Assembly (NCBI GenBank): GCA_013151695.1
Contig: JAADHW010000046.1
Location: 1-34,007, forward strand
Reading direction: 5' to 3'
DNA: 34,007 bases
Origin: Gammaproteobacteria bacterium
Lineage (GTDB): Bacteria > Pseudomonadota > Gammaproteobacteria > Pseudomonadales > Azotimanducaceae
In this document: positions 8,361 through 18,614 of the stretch, in pieces
How positions within the stretch are numbered: the first letter of the stretch is position 1
Layout of the letters: every line of letters starts with the position of its first letter
The notes under the pieces: generated by a model
What the model saw: only the letters and a program-made list of their open reading frames with translations
What the model was told of the DNA's origin: nothing
Database searches by the model: none
Position numbers and translations under genes: made by a program

Positions 8361-9773
8361 CTAGGCGAGTTGTGCCACCAGGTCTTTGTAGATGCCACCA
8401 AAAGCACCATTGCTCATGATGACGACGTGGGTTTTTTTATTTTTCTGTGTGTTAGCGGCGCTGTTCTCCTGCAACAAACCTTTAATCAACCTATCGTGTT
8501 TGTCGAACATGGTCGCTGGCACGATGCTGTTTTGTTGTACTTCAGATAGGTCCCACTTGATGTTCTCGGCACGAAACCAAAATACTCGATCAGCTGCGGC
8601 GCAACAGGTCTTAAGCTCGTGGCGCAATGTGCCTAAGGACATCGTGTGGGTACGAGGTTCAATCACGGCGAGTATGTTGTCGCCGCCAACACTCTTGCGT
8701 AGACCCTCTAAGGTGCTGCGAATCGCTGTAGGATGGTGCGCAAAATCATCGTATAAGGCAAAATAATCATTTTCGAAAAGCAGCTCAAGGCGTCGTTTTA
8801 CACCTTCGAATTTATTCAGCGCGATAACCCCCTGATCAATTGGCACACCGACATGTCGTGCTGCCGCGAGGGCGTTTAGAGCGTTCTGTTGGTTATGGCG
8901 ACCCAGTAAGCTCCACGCTATGCGACCGTGAGATTTGCCATTGAGTACGATATCGAACCCAGTGCCATCCGCAGAGGTATTTGCAGCGGACCAAAGATCA
9001 CCATTGTCAGCGTCAAACGTTTTTTTGGGTACCTCATCACCTATTCGAGCCAGCTGTGACCAACACCCCATGGCGAGTACTTCGTTCATGTTGTCATCAG
9101 AACTCGGCGCCAGTATTAGCCCACTGCTGGGAACGGTGCGTAGCAGTTGGTGGAACTGAGTTTGAATGGCCTGGATGTCGTCAAAGATGTCTGCGTGATC
9201 AAACTCCAGGTTATTGAGTACCAAAGTGCGTGGTCGATAGTGGACAAATTTTGATCTACGGTCAAAGTAGCTGGTGTCGTACTCGTCTGCCTCCACCACA
9301 AAGAAAGAGCTGTCGCCTAAACGTGCTGATAAGGCAAGGTTGTTGGGCACGCCACCAATCAGGTAGCCCGGCTGTAGGCCGGCTTGGTCTAGAATCCATG
9401 TGAGCATGCTGGCGGTTGTGGTTTTGCCATGAGTTCCGGCAACTGCCAGGACCCAACGATTCCGTAGCACAGTGTCCCCCAACCACGCAGCGCCAGAGGT
9501 GTAAGCTAAGCCCTGATCGAGTATGTACTCAACGGCTGGATTGCCACGAGGTAAGCCAGCATTGCCTATGACAATTAGGTCCGGCGCAGGCTCTAGCTGT
9601 TTGGCGTCGAAACCTTCGTGCACAACAATGCCTGCGTCATCCAACTGGTCACTCATGGGTGGGTATATGGCTTGATCGCTGCCGCTGACTTGGTAACCCA
9701 TTTGGGTGGCAAGTTGCGCCAAACTTCCCATCAATGTCCCGCCGATACCTAAGAAGTAAATGTGTTGAGCCAC
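8361..9773 (-). CDS. mpl: UDP-N-acetylmuramate:L-alanyl-gamma-D-glutamyl-meso-diaminopimelate ligase
   Basis: VAQHIYFLGIGGTLMGSLAQLA; AGTHGKTTTASML; EADEYDTSYFDRRSKFVHYRP; YDDFAHHPTAIRSTLEGLR. GTG start at 9773 overlaps the upstream TAG by 1 nt. Confidence 0.92.
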   Translation of the reverse strand: MAQHIYFLGIGGTLMGSLAQLATQMGYQVSGSDQAIYPPMSDQLDDAGIVVHEGFDAKQLEPAPDLIVIGNAGLPRGNPAVEYILDQGLAYTSGAAWLGDTVLRNRWVLAVAGTHGKTTTASMLTWILDQAGLQPGYLIGGVPNNLALSARLGDSSFFVVEADEYDTSYFDRRSKFVHYRPRTLVLNNLEFDHADIFDDIQAIQTQFHQLLRTVPSSGLILAPSSDDNMNEVLAMGCWSQLARIGDEVPKKTFDADNGDLWSAANTSADGTGFDIVLNGKSHGRIAWSLLGRHNQQNALNALAAARHVGVPIDQGVIALNKFEGVKRRLELLFENDYFALYDDFAHHPTAIRSTLEGLRKSVGGDNILAVIEPRTHTMSLGTLRHELKTCCAAADRVFWFRAENIKWDLSEVQQNSIVPATMFDKHDRLIKGLLQENSAANTQKNKKTHVVIMSNGAFGGIYKDLVAQLA

Positions 9774-10342
9774 TAGATGACCGCCCAGGTGCTGAGCGCT
9801 AAAGAAAAGATGACCACAAACAAAGATATCGCAATGCCAAAGCCAATGTGAACCCCCAGTGCTTTGTGCAGGATAAAACCGATCACGGTCAAAGACCAAA
9901 ACATCAGCAGAGTGACAATAATTGAAGCCATGGCAGGGTTGATGGCAAATGCTAGAAAAATGATTACCCCTGAAACACTTGTTATGAATAGGTCTGCACC
10001 AAAAATTGCGGTGATGGTTCGAGGGAATCGATTGGCGTGACCCATGAGGTTCAAGAATAAGAAAATTGTACCCGCAACGGTGGCTTGGCTGACGATGACC
10101 TGAGTCAAGGTCTGAAACAACACAGCAGTGGAATAAGCATCATGCGTGGCAAGGTCTGGGTTTTGTTCAAGCAGAGTCGGATCTGCCGCCAGAACAGCAG
10201 TAGCGATCACGGTTGAAACAAGAATGCTAACCAGGGTGTTGGCTACAATGATGAGCCCGAGAAGTAAGACGCTAGTTGGAACGGATTCTGGTCCCGTCTT
10301 CAAACTACAGATTCGCCAGAACAAAACAAGAAGTGGGGTCAT
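9773..10342 (-). CDS. Multi-pass membrane protein (possibly YIP1-like)
   Basis: Several hydrophobic segments; no catalytic motif recognised; translationally linked to mpl. Confidence 0.6.
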   Translation of the reverse strand: MTPLLVLFWRICSLKTGPESVPTSVLLLGLIIVANTLVSILVSTVIATAVLAADPTLLEQNPDLATHDAYSTAVLFQTLTQVIVSQATVAGTIFLFLNLMGHANRFPRTITAIFGADLFITSVSGVIIFLAFAINPAMASIIVTLLMFWSLTVIGFILHKALGVHIGFGIAISLFVVIFSLALSTWAVI

Positions 10343-10454
10343 GGATGCATTTCAGATCAAGAAAGACAAATTGTCGCACAAATGAGGACACAAATAGTCG
10401 CAGAAAGTACCTCTATCGCCGACAATAGTGGTCTTAGCAGCAAAGGAAGGTACA

Positions 10455-11738
10455 GTGCGAGCATCACATACGATTCGGGGCAACGTATTTTATGCACAGT
10501 CAGGAGGCGTAACAGCAGTCATTAATGCGTCGGCTTGCGGTGTTATAGAAACAGCCCGAGCCCACCCCGATGTCATCGGCAAAGTATACGCAGGCAGAAA
10601 CGGTATTTTGGGCGCGCTGCATGAGGAACTGATTGATACCACTAAAGAAACAGCTAAAAGCATTGCGGGCTTGCGACAAACCCCCGCTGGTGCCTTTGGC
10701 TCTTGTCGTTATAAGTTGCAGTCTGCCGAAGATAATCCAAAACAATATCAGCGTCTGTTGGACGTATTTAAGGCACATAATATCCGCTACTTTTTCTATA
10801 ACGGCGGCGGCGACTCTCAAGACACGGCCAATAAGGTGTCCCAGTACGGTGCGCAGATTGGCTATCCACTACAGTGCATTGGGGTGCCGAAAACCGTAGA
10901 CAATGACCTACCCTTCACCGATTGCTGCCCTGGGTTTGGTTCCGTGGCGAAATATGTTGCGGTTTCCACTCGCGAGGCGGCTTTAGATGTAGCGTCTATG
11001 TGTGAGACATCGACCAAAATTTTTGTTCTAGAGGTGATGGGTCGCCACGCTGGATGGATTGCTGCGGCAGGGGCCTTAGCCCAAGAAAAAAGTGGCGATG
11101 CCCCACATATTATACTGTTACCAGAGGTGCCTTTTCAGAAGACTAAATTTCTAAAGAAAGTGCAACAAACAGTTAACAACAAGGGTTATTGCGTCATTGT
11201 GGTGTCAGAGGGCGCACAGTATAAAGATGGTAGCTTCCTTGCAAGTGCAAGTGCAAGTGCGGGCGGTAAAGATGCCTTTGGCCATACTCAGCTAGGTGGT
11301 GTTGCTCCTTTGGTGGCAGCAATGATCCATGCAAAATTTGGCTATAAATACCATTGGGCCGTGGCAGATTATTTGCAGCGTGCAGCCCGCCATATTGCCT
11401 CAGCAATTGATGTCGAGCAGGCGTACGCCTTGGGCAAGGCCGCAGTTGAGTTTGCTGTGGAAGGTAAAAATGCAGTGATGCCAACCATTGTTCGTATCAG
11501 TGACCGGCCCTATCGGTGGAAAATTGGCGAAGCCAAACTATCGCGTGTGGCCAATGTTGAACGAAAGATGCCCAAACAATTCATCAGTGCTGATGGGTTT
11601 GGTATCACTGCGGCAGCGAAACGATACTTAGCCCCATTGATCAATGGGGAGGATTATCCTAGTTATAAAAATGGCCTACCACAGTATGTGACGCTGAAGA
11701 ATATTTTGGTGAAACAGAAGTTACCGAAAAAGTGGTGA
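10455..11738 (+). CDS. pfp: Pyrophosphate-dependent 6-phosphofructokinase
   Basis: NVFYAQSGGVTAVINASACG; FYNGGGDSQDTANK; PKTVDNDL (PPi-type rather than ATP-type PGTIDND); MGRHAGWIAAAGAL. GTG at 10455 preceded by AAGGAAGG. Confidence 0.88.
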   Translation: MRASHTIRGNVFYAQSGGVTAVINASACGVIETARAHPDVIGKVYAGRNGILGALHEELIDTTKETAKSIAGLRQTPAGAFGSCRYKLQSAEDNPKQYQRLLDVFKAHNIRYFFYNGGGDSQDTANKVSQYGAQIGYPLQCIGVPKTVDNDLPFTDCCPGFGSVAKYVAVSTREAALDVASMCETSTKIFVLEVMGRHAGWIAAAGALAQEKSGDAPHIILLPEVPFQKTKFLKKVQQTVNNKGYCVIVVSEGAQYKDGSFLASASASAGGKDAFGHTQLGGVAPLVAAMIHAKFGYKYHWAVADYLQRAARHIASAIDVEQAYALGKAAVEFAVEGKNAVMPTIVRISDRPYRWKIGEAKLSRVANVERKMPKQFISADGFGITAAAKRYLAPLINGEDYPSYKNGLPQYVTLKNILVKQKLPKKW

Positions 11739-11759
11739 TTTAGGCAGCAACAGCAAGCA

Positions 11760-11790
11760 TTAAAAAGGGGCCTAGATCGCCCCTTTTTAA
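11760..11790. terminator. Bidirectional rho-independent-type terminator between convergent pfp and hppA
   Basis: TTAAAAAGGGGC (11760-11771), loop CTAGATC, GCCCCTTTTTAA (11779-11790): perfect 12-bp stem with A and T tracts. Confidence 0.92.
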
Positions 11791-11841
11791 CATAACCCAA
11801 CGCTTTTCACATTCAGTTACACACTTTTCTTACGCCTCTGT

Positions 11842-13872
11842 CTAAACGATAAGAGGCGCGATCACCAAGCTAACAATCGCCATCACATTGATGAGTATGT
11901 TCATGCTTGGACCCGAGGTGTCTTTGAACGGGTCACCAACTGTATCGCCCACAACCGCCGCAGTATGGGCATCTGAACCTTTGCCGCCAAGGTTGCCTTT
12001 TTCAACGTATTTCTTTGCATTATCCCAAGCACCACCGGCATTGGCCATGGTTAGAGCGAGTAGCACACAAGACAACAACGCACCACCTAGCGTGCCGCCG
12101 AGTGCTTCAGGACCCAACCCAAAGCCGACAACAATTGGTATGCCTACCGCGATTACGCCGGGTAGAAGCATCTTCTTTAACGCAGCCGTGGTTGCAATAT
12201 CAATACACTTGGCATTGTCTGGATCGGCAGTACCCTCCATTAGGCCTGGTATTTCGCGGAACTGCCGTCGAATTTCTTCGATCATATCCATTGCTGCTTC
12301 GCCCACGGCAGTCATAGTGATGCTGGCGATGAGGAATGGTACCAAGGCACCGATAAACATGCCGATTAGTACGGTGGGATCACCGATATGCAATATGAAT
12401 TCAGTGCCAGATACGGATGCCACGGTTTCACCAAATGCAGCAATGATGGCCAGTGCCGCCAGTGCCGCAGCACCAATGGCGAAACCTTTGCCCATGGCTG
12501 CTGTGGTGTTGCCTAACTCATCTAGTGAATCTGTAATGGCTCGGGTTTCTTCGCCCAAACCACCCATTTCAGCAATGCCACCTGCGTTATCAGCAATAGG
12601 ACCATAGGCATCAACGGCCATGGTCATACCAACCGTCGCAAGTAAGCCCACTGCAGCCACACCCACACCATATAAGCCAGCTAGGCTGGTTGATACGTAG
12701 ATGATGGCGCAAAGGGTCAATACCGGGATCACGACAGATTGCATGCCTACTGCTAGCCCCGTAATGATCAGGGTAGCCGGTCCAGTTTTACCTGCCTCGG
12801 CAATGCGAATGACCGGGGTTGATGACGTGTAGTACTCAGTGATTAAGCCGATAACGACACCGCCGGCCGCGCCAAACAATACTGACCACCAAATGTTGGT
12901 GGATACGCTTAAGGATTCCAGAATGAAATAGGCTGCGCCAATAAAAATGACTGGCGTGACGGTCATGCCAATACGCAGTGCCAAGGCTGGGTTTGCGTTT
13001 GAAAAGGCGCGTACGACACCAATACCGATAATGGAGGCGATCAAGCCGGTAGAGGCTAATGCGAGGGGTACGAACATTAATGCAGAACGTCCGTCTACTT
13101 CACTCAACCCTGGTGCTAGTTGACCTAGGCCAATAATGGAAAGCGTTGAAGCAATTGCAATAGTTGCAATCATTGCGCCGCAATAAGATTCGAATATATC
13201 TGATCCCATGCCTGCAACATCGCCGACGTTATCGCCGACATTGTCTGCGATAACACCTGGATTACGAGGGTCATCCTCTGGAATGCCCTGTTCCAATTTG
13301 CCCACCAAATCGGCGCCAATATCAGCACTCTTGGTGAAAATACCACCGCCGACACGAGAAAATAGAGCCACCACAGATGCACCCATTCCAAAGCCATGGA
13401 TGTGGTGTGCGGTGTGTGGATCACCGCCTAGAAAATAGTAAACTAAGCCTAGACCGAGCAAGCCAAGTGAAGCCACCAGGAGACCCATAATAGAGCCACC
13501 AAAAAAGGCCACGGATAATGCCGCCGACTGACCTTGGGTGTGGGCAGCATGGGTGGTGCGTACATTCGCCTTAGTAGCAGTGTACATCCCAAACCATCCT
13601 GCAGCTGCAGATGACAATGCGCCAGCTATAAATGCCCCCGCGGTGAGCCCACCTAGTGGGCTAAAGTAAATTAGGGCCAGCAATACGGCCGCAAATATGG
13701 ACAGCATGGAGTATTCCCTACGCAGGAATACCATGGCGCCAAGGTGAATTTGATCCGCGATCTTGCGCAGTGCTTCGCTGCCTTCGTCGTAACTCTTAAC
13801 AATGCCGTAAATAACCGCCGCTGCGACGAGCCCAATGACACCAAGAACTGGTGGAATTAGGTTTATTTCCAT
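11842..13872 (-). CDS. hppA: Membrane-bound ion-translocating pyrophosphatase (K+-dependent class signature)
   Basis: [97 protein letters not shown]. Confidence 0.95.
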   Translation of the reverse strand: MEINLIPPVLGVIGLVAAAVIYGIVKSYDEGSEALRKIADQIHLGAMVFLRREYSMLSIFAAVLLALIYFSPLGGLTAGAFIAGALSSAAAGWFGMYTATKANVRTTHAAHTQGQSAALSVAFFGGSIMGLLVASLGLLGLGLVYYFLGGDPHTAHHIHGFGMGASVVALFSRVGGGIFTKSADIGADLVGKLEQGIPEDDPRNPGVIADNVGDNVGDVAGMGSDIFESYCGAMIATIAIASTLSIIGLGQLAPGLSEVDGRSALMFVPLALASTGLIASIIGIGVVRAFSNANPALALRIGMTVTPVIFIGAAYFILESLSVSTNIWWSVLFGAAGGVVIGLITEYYTSSTPVIRIAEAGKTGPATLIITGLAVGMQSVVIPVLTLCAIIYVSTSLAGLYGVGVAAVGLLATVGMTMAVDAYGPIADNAGGIAEMGGLGEETRAITDSLDELGNTTAAMGKGFAIGAAALAALAIIAAFGETVASVSGTEFILHIGDPTVLIGMFIGALVPFLIASITMTAVGEAAMDMIEEIRRQFREIPGLMEGTADPDNAKCIDIATTAALKKMLLPGVIAVGIPIVVGFGLGPEALGGTLGGALLSCVLLALTMANAGGAWDNAKKYVEKGNLGGKGSDAHTAAVVGDTVGDPFKDTSGPSMNILINVMAIVSLVIAPLIV

Positions 13873-14078
13873 CTTAAATCCCCAACTTTTTCGGTTTATA
13901 ATTCGTTAGTTGCTTGGTGCGTTTGCCTACTGCCTTTACTTTTCGGCGTACACCCGCTTCGCCCCTACCCGCAGGCGGCCCGTATGATACCAGCGTGAGC
14001 GGCCTGTGCCAGCCCATTTGTTACCTACACCCATTTGTTGTTCCAACAGTGAAATAAGATTGAGCTATATATCGCTCA

Positions 14079-15128
14079 CTAGCCTTGGGTTAACAGCGTT
14101 CTCAGATCGATGATGGCCGCATTGGCTCGTGATATATGCGATGCCATCACCAGTGAGTGATTTGCTAAGAGACCTAAACCATCACCGTTCAGCACCATCG
14201 GGCTCCACAGCATGTCTTGTGTGGGCTCTAATTCTCGAGTGATTTGCTGTAGCGAGACCCGTGCGTTTTTCTTATCAAGCACATCGCCAAAGTCATATTC
14301 CAATGCATGCAACATGTGTAGCAACGCCCAGGTGAAGCCACGGGTTTCGTAGAATACGTTGTCGATGTCAAGCCAAGGCGTCTTTACAATTGTTTCGTCT
14401 GGTGCTTGCGTAGATTGGCTGGCTGCGAGGTCGCCGGCGAGGTCTATGTTTAATTGGCGTTTCCCCACGCTTGAGCTAAGGCGTTGAGACAAACTACCTA
14501 AACGAGTTTCAACCGTTGCCAGCCACTGCTGTAGATTGTCGGCCCGGGCGAAAAACTGCGCATCGGTTTGGCCAGTGTCTGCCAGGCGTACTAAGTAGGA
14601 GCGGAACAGAGTGATGCTGTCGCGATACTCGTCCTCTGTCTGCGGTAACAGCCAAGAGCTGTTGTCGAAAAAAATCTTTCCCTCAGCTTCAGATAAATCT
14701 TTATCTTCAACGGACTGGCTTTGGGATCTTGAGAAGTCATTGCGGTAAACCCGCGCCGTGTCTCGAAGCAAGGTGAGCACACCGAATTCCCATTCGGGTA
14801 CGTTGTCCATCCAAATGCCTGGTGGAAACACATCGTTGCTCAGATAACCCCCTCTCTTGTCGAGGAGGGTTTCTGCTACGGTAATATATGTGGCGGTGGT
14901 GACGAAGCCGGTGACTTCAGTATCATTTGGAGTTTGTGCCAGTAGCGATGCGTTGTCTCGAACATTAAATTCGTCTGGCTGATAGTCCCACCACCAACTT
15001 AAATACAAGCTTAAAGCAATATAGAGACCAATAACGCCAGCGATTATTTTGCCGATTTTGCCGCCACTGCTGGGCATTGTGTCCTCCATATACACTGGTT
15101 CTGAACTTTGCCAAAATTTCCACTGCAT
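14079..15128 (-). CDS. DUF2333-family membrane-anchored protein
   Basis: MQWKFWQSSEPVY..., one TM segment (IIAGVIGLYIALSLYLSWWWDYQPDEF), RGGYLSNDVFPPGIWMDNVPEWEFGVLTLLRD. Confidence 0.75.
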   Translation of the reverse strand: MQWKFWQSSEPVYMEDTMPSSGGKIGKIIAGVIGLYIALSLYLSWWWDYQPDEFNVRDNASLLAQTPNDTEVTGFVTTATYITVAETLLDKRGGYLSNDVFPPGIWMDNVPEWEFGVLTLLRDTARVYRNDFSRSQSQSVEDKDLSEAEGKIFFDNSSWLLPQTEDEYRDSITLFRSYLVRLADTGQTDAQFFARADNLQQWLATVETRLGSLSQRLSSSVGKRQLNIDLAGDLAASQSTQAPDETIVKTPWLDIDNVFYETRGFTWALLHMLHALEYDFGDVLDKKNARVSLQQITRELEPTQDMLWSPMVLNGDGLGLLANHSLVMASHISRANAAIIDLRTLLTQG

Positions 15129-15264
15129 ATTCGACACTCCTGATGGTATACAAATTTGAGCGCTAATGAGCCTCTGGTTAAGTCTCATGTGCTCAGCGAT
15201 TCACACGGGCTCCCTAGCTTACTGGTCACGACTTAGAATCGCTATCTTGAGCTTGGCGCCTTTC

Positions 15265-15978
15265 TCATTGATCTTGTTGTGGCACAAAACAGATCCGTTC
15301 GACAGATGCTGGAAGCCTGAGACGTATTTGGGCGCGCAGACGGCTTTCATTGAAGACAGCGCTGAGTATTTGGTATACCCAGCGACCTTGTTTGTCGTTT
15401 TTGGCAGCAATAGTGAATCGGCAATTTCGTGATTGTGCGCCTTGGGCTAGTTTGGTGAGCTTGCTCACCAGAGTTGGATCTTGTCTTTGCAGAGCATTTT
15501 GCGCCAGCGTCAGCTTGACTCGATCTGCTTGAACCAACAGTCGTATTTGCTCAGCAGTTGGTTCTATTGAGGGGTGATTTGGTAAAATTATTCTGGCCCG
15601 TGACAACATAGAGCGTGCTGTAGCAAATTCATCACGGCGCAGTGCACGCATAGCCAGTTCAATGTAGTTTTCTACCAAATGCTCCAATCCTCTAATCGCA
15701 TCTTGTTGTTGTGGCTGCAAATTCAAGATACGCCTGTAAATTTCCAGCGCACTGCCTGTTTTGGGATAAGTGAGGTGATTGTTGGCCAGCGCAACGTTCG
15801 CTTGGTCCAGCCAATCTGTGAGCTGGGCAGCGTCTAATTTAGGCACAATAGGGGCGGGTGCAGGCACATCTATTGGCGGCTGCGGTGGGTTTTTCGTTTG
15901 ACAAGCGGCAAGGGTCATTGCCATTAGACAAACCACTAAATAGGATGGTGCAAATTGAAATGAAATGCGCAACGTCAC
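15265..15978 (-). CDS. Hypothetical TPR-like lipoprotein
   Basis: Lipobox VCLMAMTLAAC; repeat-like helices (LDQANVALANNHLTYPKTGSALEIYRRILNLQPQQQDAIRGLEHLVENYIELAMRALRRDEF). Confidence 0.7.
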   Translation of the reverse strand: MTLRISFQFAPSYLVVCLMAMTLAACQTKNPPQPPIDVPAPAPIVPKLDAAQLTDWLDQANVALANNHLTYPKTGSALEIYRRILNLQPQQQDAIRGLEHLVENYIELAMRALRRDEFATARSMLSRARIILPNHPSIEPTAEQIRLLVQADRVKLTLAQNALQRQDPTLVSKLTKLAQGAQSRNCRFTIAAKNDKQGRWVYQILSAVFNESRLRAQIRLRLPASVERICFVPQQDQ

Positions 15979-16114
15979 AGCAAATAGTCGCTTAAAGTGA
16001 TATCTAGGGTGGCCGATTGTGTCATTGTAGCGAACTTTGTTGGCTATAGGTCGTCAATCATAGCGTCGGATTTTTTTGTAGTGTGAACGAGCTGGTGAGC
16101 TCTGGAGAGGCTGG

Positions 16115-18046
16115 GTGCAACAACATAGTGAGAGATATAAATTGATGCGGAACTACGTAGCGCATGTGCGCAACACATCGATGGTATTGGTGTTGTGGTT
16201 GGGCATCGTAGTTGTAGGTCAGGCGCAGGAATTTGACTTCGAGAAAGGTGGCTTTTCGCAACAACAAGAGGTGTTTCTAAACGTTGATGAGGCTTTCATT
16301 CTTAGTACTTCACTCTCTGACCAGGGTGAATTATTGGTTCGTTGGGACATGCCAGATGGCTATTATTTGTACCGACACCAGTTTGATTTCGAATCTAAAG
16401 ATGACACTCAAGTGGTGCTGGGCGAGCCGGTAATAGCCCCAGGCGAGGCCAAGGTAGATGAATGGTTCGGCAATGTGGAAGTTTATTATCACAACGCAGA
16501 AGCCCGTATTGCCCTGAGCCACAACGCAGATGTACAAACCCAACTGGGAATATCCTATCAAGGCTGTGCCGATGCTGGGTTGTGTTATGCGCCGGAAACC
16601 CGTTGGTTTGACTACGACGGCGCAACCTTAATTCCCGTCTCCGCGGTGAGCGAGAAACCTATCGCGAGCACCACATTAGACAACCTGCCCGAGGTTGCAG
16701 CAACAGAAGAGCAGTTGTTGGCGGGAATTTTAGCCAACGACACCATGTTATATGCGCTGGCGTTATTTTTTATTGCAGGCATTGGTTTGGCATTTACGCC
16801 CTGTGTGCTGCCCATGGTGCCTATCTTATCCAGCATTATTGTTGGTGAGGGTGAAGGCATATCCAAACAACGAGCATTTACATTGTCATTGGCTTATGTA
16901 CTTGGCATGGCGTTGACTTATGCAGCACTGGGCACCGCAGTGGGTCAACTTGGTGCAGACCTGAATCTACAAGCTGCCTTGCAATCAACGCCGATATTGG
17001 TGTTTTTCGCCTTTATTTTTGTGCTGCTTTCGCTGTCCATGTTTGGCTTTTATGAACTGCAACTTCCTCAAGCTCTGCAGAATAAGTTGAACGCCATGGG
17101 CGAAAAGCAAAAAGGCGGCAAACATGCTTCGGTATTTGTCATGGGTTCGCTGTCCAGTTTGGTGGTGTCGCCGTGTATTTCAGCGCCTCTCGCTGGAGCA
17201 TTGGTCTACATCTCTACTACCAATGATGCGTTATTAGGCGGTTCAGCATTGTTGATGCTTGGATTAGGCATGGGGGTGCCATTGATGATTGTTGGCGGCA
17301 GTGGTGGGCATTGGCTGCCGCGTGCGGGCGCCTGGATGGACAACGTTAAAGCGGTATTTGGCGTGATGTTGCTTGGGGTTGCTATTTGGCTGTTAGAACG
17401 CGTGGTACCGCCGAGCGTAACCCTCGCGCTTTGGGCGACATTGTTAATGTGTAGTGGTGTATATCTTGGCGTCTTAGACTTTGCCCCGCGCAAGGGGTTT
17501 GCTCAGTTGGCCAAGGCCGTTGGCGCGATGAGCTTTATCTGGGCCGTTTTGTTATTCATTGGCGCAGCCAGCGGTGGGATCGATCCACTAAAACCGTTAG
17601 CTAAACTGAATCAATCACAAGGTGGTGGTGCTTTGGTTGGCGCTCAAGCCAACCTTGAGGTGCACTGGATTGCGGTGAAAAGCTTAGAAGACGTTGAAGC
17701 GAAGATTGCGGCCAGTGATAAACCCGTGTTGCTCGATCTGTATGCCGATTGGTGCATTTCCTGTAAGGCGATGGAAAGGAATGTTTTTCCAGAAGCGCAG
17801 GTGGCGGCAGGGTTGGCGCAGTTCACGCTGCTGCGGGCGGATGTGACAGATAATGATGAAATAGATCGCGCGCTATTGAATAACTATGGCCTGTTTGGAC
17901 CACCGAGTTTGGTGTTTTTCTCCGAAGATGGCAGCGAAATGACCGATGTTAGGATCCAGGGAGAGGTTAATGCGCCGACGCTGGCGCGCCATCTAAACGC
18001 TGTTCTGGCTCGAATTCTAGCGATTTCGACGGGAAACTTCGCTTAA
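16115..18046 (+). CDS. dsbD: Thiol:disulfide interchange protein DsbD
   Basis: N-terminal YQGCADAGLCYAPETRWF; TM cysteines FTPCVLPMVPILSS and VVSPCISAPLAGAL; C-terminal thioredoxin YADWCISCKAMERNVF. Confidence 0.93.
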   Translation: MQQHSERYKLMRNYVAHVRNTSMVLVLWLGIVVVGQAQEFDFEKGGFSQQQEVFLNVDEAFILSTSLSDQGELLVRWDMPDGYYLYRHQFDFESKDDTQVVLGEPVIAPGEAKVDEWFGNVEVYYHNAEARIALSHNADVQTQLGISYQGCADAGLCYAPETRWFDYDGATLIPVSAVSEKPIASTTLDNLPEVAATEEQLLAGILANDTMLYALALFFIAGIGLAFTPCVLPMVPILSSIIVGEGEGISKQRAFTLSLAYVLGMALTYAALGTAVGQLGADLNLQAALQSTPILVFFAFIFVLLSLSMFGFYELQLPQALQNKLNAMGEKQKGGKHASVFVMGSLSSLVVSPCISAPLAGALVYISTTNDALLGGSALLMLGLGMGVPLMIVGGSGGHWLPRAGAWMDNVKAVFGVMLLGVAIWLLERVVPPSVTLALWATLLMCSGVYLGVLDFAPRKGFAQLAKAVGAMSFIWAVLLFIGAASGGIDPLKPLAKLNQSQGGGALVGAQANLEVHWIAVKSLEDVEAKIAASDKPVLLDLYADWCISCKAMERNVFPEAQVAAGLAQFTLLRADVTDNDEIDRALLNNYGLFGPPSLVFFSEDGSEMTDVRIQGEVNAPTLARHLNAVLARILAISTGNFA

Positions 18047-18114
18047 AATACCGCTAAAATCCTATAACATGTGCGTAAAAATACTTCAATTAGCCCGCAA
18101 AGATCTTGCATCTT

Positions 18115-18157
18115 GAGGTGAATTGCGCAAAATGCGCCTCTTTATGGCGGGAGGCGC
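18115..18157 (+). promoter_or_regulatory. Putative aroQ 5' leader with two mutually exclusive hairpins, one sequestering the SD
   Basis: GCGCA-AAA-TGCGC (18125-18137) overlaps the 5' arm of GCGCCTC (18134-18140) / GAGGCGC (18151-18157). The latter 3' arm covers the GGGAGG SD upstream of ATG 18164. Confidence 0.45.
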
Positions 18158-18163
18158 GTTCTC

Positions 18164-18598
18164 ATGCCGACAATATTGGTTCTACATGGACCGAACTTAA
18201 ATTTACTGGGTAGTCGAGAGCCTGAGGTATACGGTTACGACACGCTGGCGGACATTAACGCAAGCATTGTGGAACATGCCCCGCCTGGGGCCGACATTGT
18301 TACCCGTCAAAGCAACGCCGAGCACGAACTCATTGCAGCAGTACACGCCGCAAAGGAGGATGGTGTTGCGTTCATAATTATTAATCCTGGTGCATTTACG
18401 CATACCAGTATCGCTCTTAGAGATGCATTTTTAGGCGTGCAAATACCGTTCATCGAAGTACATCTGTCTAATGTGCACTCGCGCGAAGAGTTTCGGCAAC
18501 ATTCATACCTTAGCGACATTGCAGTAGGGGTGATTACTGGTCTCGGTGCACAGGGCTATATATTTGCGTTGCAGGCTGCGTGCAAATCTATTCCATAA
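18164..18598 (+). CDS. aroQ: Type II 3-dehydroquinate dehydratase
   Basis: [65 protein letters not shown]. Confidence 0.96.
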   Translation: MPTILVLHGPNLNLLGSREPEVYGYDTLADINASIVEHAPPGADIVTRQSNAEHELIAAVHAAKEDGVAFIIINPGAFTHTSIALRDAFLGVQIPFIEVHLSNVHSREEFRQHSYLSDIAVGVITGLGAQGYIFALQAACKSIP

Positions 18599-18614
18599 CA
18601 GATCAGAGGGTATT

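Noticed and set aside
11888-12607. 239-aa ORF antisense to hppA
   Set aside because: Low-complexity Ala/Ser/Pro-rich translation typical of the antisense of a membrane protein; no supporting motif.
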